Assembly: GCA_946222675.1 (NCBI GenBank)
Contig: CAMIMA010000001.1
Span: forward strand, 124,001 to 188,000
Origin: an uncultured Candidatus Saccharibacteria bacterium
GTDB taxonomy: Bacteria > Patescibacteriota > Saccharimonadia > Saccharimonadales > Saccharimonadaceae
Reading direction: 5' to 3'
Length of the DNA stretch: 64,000 nt
Under the pieces are notes generated by a model that was not told the origin of the DNA, ran no database searches, and saw only the letters and a list, made by a program, of their open reading frames with translations. The translations under genes and the position numbers were made by a program. This document shows positions 32,937 to 42,283 of the stretch, piece after piece (the first letter of the stretch is position 1; every line of letters begins with the position of its first letter).

Positions 32937-35859
32937 ATTAAATAAACGCTGGTGTAACTACTTCGTAGTAATAGCTATATTTTGTATTGCCTCTGTATTA
33001 TCAGCGTTAACATATCACAACATCTCTTTTGCCAAACTACCTCCAGAAGAAACCTATACTAAATACCCCAAAAAAGGGGGGAGATACGACCCCGGTGTAA
33101 TGAAGACCGCGCGATATTGTAGAGGTGCAGAAAAATTTAAAGATAAAGACTTCATGGAAAGTGAAGACACAACAGATTCTACAAGGAACAGCTATCGTAA
33201 AATGTATAATAAATGTGCTACTTTAGGATATTGCAAAGAGGGCGTAGAGGGAGACTATCCTGATAAAACATTAGGTCCAGTATGTGAAAATGCTTTTAAA
33301 TTAACCGATTATTCAGACTGTGTATATTATGGCGCACACACGGGAGACAATGAAGATAGGGAGATCTACGAAGGGTACAAGAATTGCACTAACTTAGTTT
33401 GCGACGAAATAAATGATAAGCCCTGTTGTGACTATGAACATGATAAAAAGTGCAATGAGGCTAAAAAACGCGTAGACCAAGATAAAAAACTAGCTGATAT
33501 CAAAGGTGATGCTGGTGTACGAGCCAGAAAAATAGACGAAATACAAAGGGATGCGATTGCCAATATATGCTCTAGGTTTAGCGGTGATAAGAAAAAGTAC
33601 AATGATTGTAAAAATACTTTCATGAAAAAAGTTACCGATTGCGTAGATCAATTAGCAAAAAGTATGCCTATCGAAAGTATGACATTCGAGAAAATATATA
33701 ATAATTATAAGTGTATAACAAATGACAGTAAGCTAAAAAAGAAGTTCGCACTTCCTGATAAAATTGATCCCAATGCTAGTATAGGCGCTGAAGTCAATGC
33801 TGTAGATAACTCCGATCAGAAAAAATGCTCTGATAATGCTGGGTTCTTCGGCTTCTTTTGGTGTCCGGGAATCAACATGCTTACTGAGGTATTTGATACT
33901 ATTACAGGTATGATTACCGGTGGCTTAAAATGGACTATTCTAGTAGATACTAGAGCCAGCTCTGAACATGTCAACAAAGACCCTCACCACATTATTTATA
34001 ACACTTGGTCATCAGTGCTTAGTGTTGCTAATATTGTCATGATTATTGGCTTTATTGCTATACTATATAGCTACGCACTTAACTCTAACAACGTAGCTAA
34101 AGCTTACAACGTAAAAACTCTCATGTCACGACTAATCATAGTTGCCATCGCTACTAATTTCTCATTTTATATTTGCGCGGCTCTAGCCGACCTATCCAAT
34201 ATTGCTGGCGTTGGTATATACGACCTAATTCGTGATACGATACCAGGTAATGGCGATGGGCCATTTAGTATTTCAGGACTGGGCACTGCTATTAGTGTAG
34301 TCGTAGGCGCTACGATTCTAATAGTATTAGCATACATGTCGCTTCACCTAGTAATTCTTTCGTTAATTATAATTCTAGCTCTAATCACTCTAAGACAAAT
34401 TGCCTTATTAATGCTTGTTATTGTTTCGCCCCTAGCTTTTGCTTGCTACTTATTCCCAAATACCGCTAAGTGGTTTACTAAATGGTGGAATTATTATATA
34501 CAGCTATTAATTGTATTTCCACTATTCACTGCCGTGTGGGCTAGCTCGCGCCTTGTAGCTAGTGTGCTAGAGTTAACCCATCAGTCAAACTTAATCACTA
34601 CCGTGCTAAGCGCCGTAACACCATTACTAGCTATCATCCCAATTTTTAAAATGAGTGGTGGTCTAATGAGTAAAATGACAAATGGCTTACAAAAACGAGC
34701 CAGTAAATGGGAAGGGCGTGATAATTTACGCCGTAAACGTGTGGCTAACTTTGCTAAGCGAAACAGCATGGCATTACAAAATAAGCTCAGCAATGTACAG
34801 CTTGGTGATCATGGTATGGGGCGTATTTTAAGCGGCGCCGCTCATCTAGCTGGTGGCGGAATTGGCTTAGTAGGTGGTACACTAGCTGCTGCCGCTAATG
34901 CACGTGCCAGCGATAACCTAGATACATTATCCAAACAATCCGTAAAGGATATCAATGAAAAATATAATAAGAAGCAGGATGACAAAAATTACAAAAAAAT
35001 GGAAAACTTTGCCAAGGATGACCATACAGTGTCTGAAGAAATGGCTGATGAGATTAAACAAAAATTCGGCGCAAATGCTGTTACCGATAAGAAAAATAAA
35101 GTTGGCAATAGTACCCATCCCGTTATTACTGGTGCAATAGCAGTTAAGTATATGGCTATGACCGGTAGAGGTATTAATGATAAATTACTTACTCAAGAGG
35201 AATACCGCGCTGCATTGCAATATGCTGACGATCGTATAGTAATGAGTAATGATGAGTTTAATATCGCAACTTATAATGTACAGCAAAACGGGGATAAGCA
35301 AACTCGTTCTGATTTTATTAAACGACATATCGATCCTGAGAAAACCGATCATCCAATATTCATGACAGAATCTGACAAGAATAACTTCATTAATCAAAAT
35401 GGCCTATTTGATAAGAATAATTTCTCTGATGATCAATCACTAATTAGCGCGGGTATTGGTAATAATGCGCAAATTGATCAACATAAGAGCAGAGTGATAG
35501 ACTCAGCGTTAGATCATAGCCGATCTCAATATATCTCATCACTCAATAGTAACGAGTATGTCAACTTAAGTGATTCGGCTCGTGCTAAATTAGCAAAACA
35601 AATAGTGGAACGTAAGGACGCAAATAGCGCCGGTAAGCTACGGTCACTTCATAATAGAGTATATAGAGATATCAATATACTAAATGTAAATAATAATGTA
35701 AAATATAGTATGCATATGACAGATATGGCACTAAGCGGTATTATTAATAAGTATTCACATGGCAACTCGGGATCTAAGCCAGCTCCCGGTACGAGTTCAA
35801 ATACCAATACTGGTAATGCCGGAAATCCTAGTAATTCTGGACAGGGAACAACACCTTAA
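32908..35859 (+). CDS. VirB6/TrbL-like polytopic membrane protein 3
   Basis: 983 residues from ATG 32908 (AAAAGGG seven bases upstream), overlapping the previous gene by 29 bases. It has the largest ectodomain of the set (about 40-340), with many cysteines (KCATLGYC, CDEINDKPCCDYEHDKKC). The core has GFFGFFWCPGINMLTEVFDT, FYICAALADLSNIAGVGIYD and LAFACYLFPNTAKWFTKWWN. The long C-terminal tail (about 640-983) ends Gly/Ser/Asn/Thr/Pro-rich. Confidence 0.78.
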   Translation: MTLQIAEDSKLNKRWCNYFVVIAIFCIASVLSALTYHNISFAKLPPEETYTKYPKKGGRYDPGVMKTARYCRGAEKFKDKDFMESEDTTDSTRNSYRKMYNKCATLGYCKEGVEGDYPDKTLGPVCENAFKLTDYSDCVYYGAHTGDNEDREIYEGYKNCTNLVCDEINDKPCCDYEHDKKCNEAKKRVDQDKKLADIKGDAGVRARKIDEIQRDAIANICSRFSGDKKKYNDCKNTFMKKVTDCVDQLAKSMPIESMTFEKIYNNYKCITNDSKLKKKFALPDKIDPNASIGAEVNAVDNSDQKKCSDNAGFFGFFWCPGINMLTEVFDTITGMITGGLKWTILVDTRASSEHVNKDPHHIIYNTWSSVLSVANIVMIIGFIAILYSYALNSNNVAKAYNVKTLMSRLIIVAIATNFSFYICAALADLSNIAGVGIYDLIRDTIPGNGDGPFSISGLGTAISVVVGATILIVLAYMSLHLVILSLIIILALITLRQIALLMLVIVSPLAFACYLFPNTAKWFTKWWNYYIQLLIVFPLFTAVWASSRLVASVLELTHQSNLITTVLSAVTPLLAIIPIFKMSGGLMSKMTNGLQKRASKWEGRDNLRRKRVANFAKRNSMALQNKLSNVQLGDHGMGRILSGAAHLAGGGIGLVGGTLAAAANARASDNLDTLSKQSVKDINEKYNKKQDDKNYKKMENFAKDDHTVSEEMADEIKQKFGANAVTDKKNKVGNSTHPVITGAIAVKYMAMTGRGINDKLLTQEEYRAALQYADDRIVMSNDEFNIATYNVQQNGDKQTRSDFIKRHIDPEKTDHPIFMTESDKNNFINQNGLFDKNNFSDDQSLISAGIGNNAQIDQHKSRVIDSALDHSRSQYISSLNSNEYVNLSDSARAKLAKQIVERKDANSAGKLRSLHNRVYRDINILNVNNNVKYSMHMTDMALSGIINKYSHGNSGSKPAPGTSSNTNTGNAGNPSNSGQGTTP

Positions 35860-38285
35860 TGACTAATGCACTAAAAACTATACGTTATTACATAGCTGTG
35901 TTATTTTTAACAGTTATTATTAGCTTTGTGCCGTACAATTTTTGCCACGCAGCATTCAAACCAACCGCAGCAAGCTGCAAGGCGCTAACTAAGCAATTTA
36001 CAAAAGAAGATGCGGATAACTTTGAATCAATGCCAAGGACATATTTTACAAGCTACTATGTGTACGGTAAGACTGGTAATACTTATGGAATAATTCGCTA
36101 TGGCGACATCAACGTAGCACTATCAGACGAAGAAGAAGCTTGCATTAAAGCTGGTTGGCTAAATATTACAGAACAAAATATACCAGACAAGGATCGTAAG
36201 TTGTACAGCATATTACTATATAACGACGCTAATGCTGAGCAGCATAATACTAACGTTACATACGTAACCTGCGCTAAAATGAATGACGCTGATGATCGCT
36301 TAGCCTACATTAATTATAAAGATTATAGACATCGCATTCAATCGCCCGCTGCTCAAGCCTGTATAGCTAAAGGATTTTGTAAAGCTGAAGAAAATCACTT
36401 CGGATCCAAGCCGTATTTAGATTGCTCGGTCGCTCACTGGCTAATGAATTGCAAAAGCCATGACGGCGAAAAGCTAGATCTTTCAAAGGCGAGCGAAGAA
36501 CTTAAAACATGTCTAAAACATAAATTATGCAAGCCAGATAAAGATTATGATAAGGCAGATTGCTTAGACGCAAAAAAAGACCTAGATAAAGCGGCTAAAG
36601 ATGACAAAAACCGCGATAAGGCTACAAAACAAGCTGAATCTGGTGATATATCAGTCAACAGTCTCGATCATAGCGTGCCAACCCAAAACAACGCCCAAGA
36701 CGCATGCAAAGACAATTCACTTGATTTTGGCTGGATTATCTGCCCAGGAGTAAATATTTTAACAAAAGCAATAGATGGTGTAGCCAGTATTGTAGCGGGT
36801 AGCCTAAAATGGACTATTATTGCCGACGATGCCCAAAACGGCAATAACCTAATAGCGATATGGAAGAAGATTCGCAATATCGCTAATATTGCACTAGTTA
36901 TAGCATTTATAATTGCACTATATTCATACGCAACTAGCGCAGGTAATGCCTTTAGGGCGTATACGTTAAAAAACCTATTGTCGCGTCTTATCCTAGTAGC
37001 CATTGCGATACATATTTCGTTTTATATTTGTGCAGCAGCAGCTGATGTGTCAAATATTATTGGCAATAGTATTTATGAATTAATTACATCAAAGATGGCA
37101 TCAACCGGTGGCGACTTTGCTACATCACTAATTAACACATTTCAAGTTATCACTGGTGTTGTAGCTGTTGTAGTATTAGTAGCACTGAACTTCTCAACTA
37201 TTTTAACAACAGTGGTATTGATTCTAGCTATAATTATGCTGCGTCAAGTTGCTCTAATTACACTACTACTATTCTCACCAATTGCTTTTGCTTGTTACTT
37301 ACTACCAAATACCGAAAAGTGGTTTAAGAAGTGGTGGGATGCCTATTTTAAATTACTTATCGTGTTTCCATTCTTTACTACCGCTTGGGGGGCATCAAGA
37401 TTAATTAGCAATGTCATGACACTATCTGGCCACTCAAATGTCGTAGTTATAACAGTATGCTCCATTGCGCCTCTTTTGGCTATCATGCCAATCTTCCAAA
37501 TGACCGGCGCGATGATGGGTAAATTAACCGCCATGGCGCAAGGTGCAGCTAATAAATCCGGTATTAATAAGTTGGCTCAAACTGCTGACGCCAACCGTAA
37601 AAAGCGCATAGGTAATAATATTAAATCCGGTAGTATTAAACTTCAGAATCGCCTCAATAAAGGTGGGGCAATTAGTAGGTTTACTGGCAACACAATTGGT
37701 AGGCTTAATGGAACCAACAATGAAGCCATTCAGAAGCGGCGCGATGACGCATTCGATAGCACGGTAGAGCAAGTCAGTAGTAGATACACTGAGAAAATGA
37801 CTAGTGCCGCGAATAAAAGAATTAATGGCGTCAACGGTGAAGGTGCTATGAGTGACGAAGATGTTATGAGTGTAATCTCAACCGGTAAAACTAAAGGTGG
37901 TGAACAGCTAAACCAGTACGAACAGGCTGCTGCGATCCGGCGCGCCAACCGCAATGGTATGATTAATGAGTCTAACTTCCAAGACGTAGTTAAAAATGCT
38001 CAAAATAGCGATAGTAAGACTGTGCGTCAAGCCGTCGCCGAATCAAACTATGGGCGCTATATGTTAGGTTCAGGTAACGAATATAATGACTTTATTAAAC
38101 AGAAGGGTCACTGGAAACATGATAGCAAGCAAGATGAATCTGGAGAAAGTAAGAGTGTAAACATGAGTGACTCAGATATTAACGAAGCGATAAATAAGTC
38201 GATTCGGGCGCAAAATATTTCACCGGATGATATGAGTAATATGAGCCAAGAGCAAAGAGACTTTATAAAAAATCATGGTGGTTAA
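35859..38285 (+). CDS. VirB6/TrbL-like polytopic membrane protein 4
   Basis: 808 residues, starting on the previous stop codon (TAATG). Signal peptide (YYIAVLFLTVIISFVPYNFC), Cys-containing ectodomain with ACIAKGFC and TCLKHKLC, then the core with FGWIICPGVNILTKAIDGVA, FYICAAAADVSNIIGNSIYE and FACYLLPNTEKWFKKWWDAY. It is the most divergent copy in the ALADLSN block. The C-terminal domain resembles that of copy 2 (QAAAIRRANRNGMINESNFQ). Confidence 0.78.
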   Translation: MTNALKTIRYYIAVLFLTVIISFVPYNFCHAAFKPTAASCKALTKQFTKEDADNFESMPRTYFTSYYVYGKTGNTYGIIRYGDINVALSDEEEACIKAGWLNITEQNIPDKDRKLYSILLYNDANAEQHNTNVTYVTCAKMNDADDRLAYINYKDYRHRIQSPAAQACIAKGFCKAEENHFGSKPYLDCSVAHWLMNCKSHDGEKLDLSKASEELKTCLKHKLCKPDKDYDKADCLDAKKDLDKAAKDDKNRDKATKQAESGDISVNSLDHSVPTQNNAQDACKDNSLDFGWIICPGVNILTKAIDGVASIVAGSLKWTIIADDAQNGNNLIAIWKKIRNIANIALVIAFIIALYSYATSAGNAFRAYTLKNLLSRLILVAIAIHISFYICAAAADVSNIIGNSIYELITSKMASTGGDFATSLINTFQVITGVVAVVVLVALNFSTILTTVVLILAIIMLRQVALITLLLFSPIAFACYLLPNTEKWFKKWWDAYFKLLIVFPFFTTAWGASRLISNVMTLSGHSNVVVITVCSIAPLLAIMPIFQMTGAMMGKLTAMAQGAANKSGINKLAQTADANRKKRIGNNIKSGSIKLQNRLNKGGAISRFTGNTIGRLNGTNNEAIQKRRDDAFDSTVEQVSSRYTEKMTSAANKRINGVNGEGAMSDEDVMSVISTGKTKGGEQLNQYEQAAAIRRANRNGMINESNFQDVVKNAQNSDSKTVRQAVAESNYGRYMLGSGNEYNDFIKQKGHWKHDSKQDESGESKSVNMSDSDINEAINKSIRAQNISPDDMSNMSQEQRDFIKNHGG

Positions 38286-38352
38286 GCTAATTGATTATTA
38301 GGTACACTTATGTTAGTATAATATTATATTTCGTGTGGAGACAAGTTAAAAT

Positions 38353-41300
38353 ATGGTAGTAAAGAAACCTAATCCTAACACTGGCGATCAAATTTATCAA
38401 CGTCAGGTTCATAATTCCATATCGCCAAGTGGCAGACCAATTCACGACTACTCCGACGATTTATCAGACTACCATGATGACACGCCAGATTACTCTGATT
38501 ATGATGACAACGAAGAAGACAGTGATTACTCTAACGATGAATCCGAATCAGATTCAAGCAATAATAGCAATCGCCAAAATAACCGAACTGCCAGCGATAA
38601 GCTAAAGAAATCAGAACGCGACTACGATAATAATTCTAGTGAAGAGTCACATAAAAATTCTAGTAAGTCCGACGTAGCAAAACGCGAACGCCAAGATAAC
38701 TATAAATATTCTAGTGACAAAAAACACTCTGGTGGGTCAAAAAAGGCTGGTGGCAGCTTCTTTCAACGACACAAAAAGGGTATAGCTGGTAGTGTATTTG
38801 GTACATTTGCCTTTGGTGGTATGATGTCCGGCAGCATGATTTTATCTGGTCCAATGCAGTTTATGCAAGTCGCTAGTATGCTTAAAAAGACATACAATAT
38901 AGTTACTGAAATTCAGCATGATTGGCGACGCATGCACAACATGAAAAAAATGCTCGCTAGAAGTTTTGGCAAAGGCCACGACAAAGAGGGTGAAGTCGGT
39001 GTTTTAGGTACAAAAAGCAGTAAGGGGTACGTGAAATCACTCGAAAAAATTGGTTTAGAGGTTAACAAGGATGGCTCCCTTCGAGTCAACACTGATCACA
39101 TTGAAATGAAGTGGGATTGTACGGGTTCTAATTGTCATGAAAAACAGCTAAAACGTAAATTGGGCGGCAAAGAAAGTTACTTTACTGTCGATAGAGAACA
39201 TCACACAGTCAATATCAATACCGAAGCAATTACTGGTGAAGGTGGTATTAGGGGAGCATACCACAAACGGCGTTTTTTGTCTGACCTTGGTAGACGTAGT
39301 GGCGTAATGCCTCCTGGCAAATACGTCGCTACCAGAATGACCGGTAAATCAAAAAAATTCCTTAGTATTTTTCATCCGTTTCGTAGTATAAAAAATATGA
39401 TTAAAGACCGGATTGAAGATTTGGTGGGAGCCATTAAGGATGTCGCCATGGAAAAGTTCAAGAACTCCAAGGTTTACCGCAAAGGCTTCGAATTGTACCA
39501 AAAAACTCGAATTATACCGGTTGAATTACCTCCAGATGTATCAAAGTTTTTTGGTAAAATGACAGAAAAGTTAGCTAAACTAAAGACAAAAATGCATTTA
39601 AAAATAAATCTGGCAAAGGTGGGGGGGACTGTGTTGGCTGTTGCTTCAATGATATGTAAGATAAAAGAGTTTAGTGATCAGATCGAACAGTTTCGTTGGG
39701 ATAATCATGTTATGCCGGCTATGCAACTAGCAACTGAGGAAAATGCCACGGCAAGTCAGATGCGCGCCGGTAGAGTTAGTATGGCGCAATTAGGTCAGAT
39801 GTCGCAGCACCAGTTCTACGATGAATACCCAGCCGACTCTACGGGTAATAACACTAAACCATCCAGCTGGTGGGATTCAGCTCCAATCAACGCTGAACTA
39901 AACCAAACGCAAGGAATGAGTGACGAAGATTTAAAGGCAAAGAAAAACGCCGTATTGCCGCAATTACAGAATGTTGATGGTAGATCTCCAAATACATTTG
40001 GCGCTGTAGCTAGCGGCATAATCAATGCACTTAATGCTAGTGTCGGCGGCTTAGCGTGTGGTGTAGACCATACTGTAGGTATTGTTGGTGATTGGATAAC
40101 TAAAGCAGTAGATTTCTTTACCAACAATAGTCTATCAAATTTATCTTCAGCTATCATGGGACCCATTATGAATTTCGCTATAGAATTAATGGCTGGCAAA
40201 AAGCTGGATCTAACCAACCAAACTCCAGAGCAATTCGGCAATATTGCTGCCTATGGCTCTAAGTTTATGGGCGAGCAGAACGGTCTACGTGCCAACGGTG
40301 GCACTGTACTATCTGATACTGAGAGTGCAGAATTGAGACGCGATGCCAATACCTGGCTAGCGATGGAGTGGAATGATACACCGTTGCTTGCTAAATTATT
40401 TGACCCTACTGATTACCGCTCCGCAATTAGCACGGTTGCGCGCAATGCTAGAATGAACCCAATGCCAGAAAATATCTTGGCTTCTATTACTAATACATTT
40501 AGATTAATGGCTGCCATACCAAATACTGCTGTTGCTATGGCAGTAGACTCTCCAGTTGCAACTGCACGCGCTGCTAGCGGACGACCAGCCTATGACTATG
40601 GTGTGCCAGATATTGGTATTGTGCCAAAAACCTTTAACCGATATAACATTGATAACCAGGGTGAAATGGATGAAAAAGAAATGAATATATTTCAGAATGC
40701 ACGTTACATTTTACGCGTCTTCTGGAGTGAAGATGAAGAGAAGCAGTATATTAAGGGTCAAATAAATCTAAAAGATGACGAAGATGGCGTAAAGCGTATT
40801 ATGCCTTTGGGTATGGGCAAAGCAGTAGATCCTTTACCGGTTCTTACAGATGAGAATAGTAGGGAATTTAAGGAATTGATGGATAAATGGCGCAAAACTA
40901 AGGATAAGTATAAGGAACTTATTCATATATGTTTAGCTAAGGATATTGATGAACAAGGTAAAGTAACTGAGGACCATAGTCAAAACCAAGATCATGGTGG
41001 GCATACCTTTATGTACCTCACTGGAACCAGTAGCAACCATGATTACATAGACAACAACTGCAAAGGACGACTAACTGATGGCGATGGCTCGTTTGATGAT
41101 TTATTGGCTAGAATCGCCAATTACTCCGGCCCAGATATAGCTGATGTTCGCACAAATCAATGTTTAGCTGGTGACAAATCAGATGGCGACACTTCTGGTG
41201 CTTGCGTGGGTGCTGGACTAGCAGTTGGTGGCAATGGTAGTCATGGTGGCGATGGCGGCGACAGTAGTTCCAGTAGTGGTGGGCCGCTTGAGCCCGGTGG

Positions 41301-41751
41301 CGTTGACCCACAAGTGATGTTAGATAATTTCAAGAAAGCAACTAATGGAACCTTAAACTACAAAGGTATGACACTTGCCGGTAATGGATGTGTCATGATA
41401 GTTAAATGGTTTATAGAAACATACACTGATTTAAAGTGGGGTGGTGGCCGTGGCGGTAAAGATATCGTAGATGGCTTAGTAAACGCCAATCCTGGAATGG
41501 ATAAATATAGATCCCATACACCAACTCCATACTCTGTATTTAGCTCTTGGGATGGAACTATGAGCTCAACAACCGATCAATATAAGATATATGGTCACAC
41601 CGGCGTAGTCACCAAAGTTGATCCTGATGGTACAATATACACTGCAGAAGTTTGGATAGGGCAAGGTCTGCATTATGGAAAGTACACTAGAGATCAGTGG
41701 GAAGGTAAAAATGTTGTGTTTCTCGACGTTAGAAGTCATATGAAAAAATAA
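38353..41751 (+). CDS. Large membrane-anchored protein with C-terminal CHAP-like cysteine peptidase domain
   Basis: 1132 residues. Residues 1-140 are Asp/Ser/Asn/Lys-rich and disordered. A hydrophobic stretch follows (GIAGSVFGTFAFGGMMSGSM, about 147-166), then a long helical middle, a Gly/Ser linker near 965-985, and a C-terminal domain with Cys1013 in GNGCVMIVKWF and His1082 in YGHTGVVTKV, the Cys-His arrangement of CHAP or NlpC/P60-like peptidoglycan peptidases. In a T4SS context it would be a VirB1-like or cargo wall hydrolase. GTGGAG precedes the ATG, and TATAAT near 38317 is a likely promoter. I am sure of the gene and fairly sure of the peptidase fold. Confidence 0.75.
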   Translation: MVVKKPNPNTGDQIYQRQVHNSISPSGRPIHDYSDDLSDYHDDTPDYSDYDDNEEDSDYSNDESESDSSNNSNRQNNRTASDKLKKSERDYDNNSSEESHKNSSKSDVAKRERQDNYKYSSDKKHSGGSKKAGGSFFQRHKKGIAGSVFGTFAFGGMMSGSMILSGPMQFMQVASMLKKTYNIVTEIQHDWRRMHNMKKMLARSFGKGHDKEGEVGVLGTKSSKGYVKSLEKIGLEVNKDGSLRVNTDHIEMKWDCTGSNCHEKQLKRKLGGKESYFTVDREHHTVNINTEAITGEGGIRGAYHKRRFLSDLGRRSGVMPPGKYVATRMTGKSKKFLSIFHPFRSIKNMIKDRIEDLVGAIKDVAMEKFKNSKVYRKGFELYQKTRIIPVELPPDVSKFFGKMTEKLAKLKTKMHLKINLAKVGGTVLAVASMICKIKEFSDQIEQFRWDNHVMPAMQLATEENATASQMRAGRVSMAQLGQMSQHQFYDEYPADSTGNNTKPSSWWDSAPINAELNQTQGMSDEDLKAKKNAVLPQLQNVDGRSPNTFGAVASGIINALNASVGGLACGVDHTVGIVGDWITKAVDFFTNNSLSNLSSAIMGPIMNFAIELMAGKKLDLTNQTPEQFGNIAAYGSKFMGEQNGLRANGGTVLSDTESAELRRDANTWLAMEWNDTPLLAKLFDPTDYRSAISTVARNARMNPMPENILASITNTFRLMAAIPNTAVAMAVDSPVATARAASGRPAYDYGVPDIGIVPKTFNRYNIDNQGEMDEKEMNIFQNARYILRVFWSEDEEKQYIKGQINLKDDEDGVKRIMPLGMGKAVDPLPVLTDENSREFKELMDKWRKTKDKYKELIHICLAKDIDEQGKVTEDHSQNQDHGGHTFMYLTGTSSNHDYIDNNCKGRLTDGDGSFDDLLARIANYSGPDIADVRTNQCLAGDKSDGDTSGACVGAGLAVGGNGSHGGDGGDSSSSSGGPLEPGGVDPQVMLDNFKKATNGTLNYKGMTLAGNGCVMIVKWFIETYTDLKWGGGRGGKDIVDGLVNANPGMDKYRSHTPTPYSVFSSWDGTMSSTTDQYKIYGHTGVVTKVDPDGTIYTAEVWIGQGLHYGKYTRDQWEGKNVVFLDVRSHMKK

Positions 41752-41770
41752 GTTGATTAGGAAATTAATT

Positions 41771-42283
41771 ATGGATAACGTTAACAATTGGATTAAAAAT
41801 CATGCTATTGTGCTGCTGGGAGTAATACTTGCTCTATTGCTTATATTTGTAATACTATTTAATATCTCGCAACCCAATAGACATAATTATCCTAATAAAC
41901 ATAAAAATACATCAACAGTAGCAAAAAATAATTTCATATCAATCAATATACCTAACATATCGCAATACGAGATAGATCGCCTAAGTAGTTTAATACTACA
42001 TACAGCAAAGCTAAATGGCGTGAAATCTAAAACCAAAATAATTTTACGTAAAAATTCCATAAACCAAACCTATAACGATAAAGAGTTTACTTATACTACG
42101 GATTTTATCGTAGATTTGCCCGATGTCAAACAAAGTTACCGAGTTCATAACGAATACCATATGATCCCGCATAAATATGGTGATGACTATGCCTTATTAG
42201 TTACTTGTCCACATCCAGAAGACTTAATCTATCCATCATTTAAGTGTACTGATCGTATCAAGCAAGAAGGAGGAACTGAATAA
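41771..42283 (+). CDS. Small bitopic membrane protein
   Basis: 170 residues from ATG 41771 (AGGA upstream; a TTG further upstream is less likely). One N-terminal helix (AIVLLGVILALLLIFVILFN) is followed by an external domain with a Cys pair near the C-terminus (LLVTCPHPEDLIYPSFKCTD). No family recognised. The N-terminal anchor and roughly 130-residue outer domain resemble VirB8-like layout, but no sequence motif supports this. The next gene starts on its stop codon. Confidence 0.7.
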   Translation: MDNVNNWIKNHAIVLLGVILALLLIFVILFNISQPNRHNYPNKHKNTSTVAKNNFISINIPNISQYEIDRLSSLILHTAKLNGVKSKTKIILRKNSINQTYNDKEFTYTTDFIVDLPDVKQSYRVHNEYHMIPHKYGDDYALLVTCPHPEDLIYPSFKCTDRIKQEGGTE

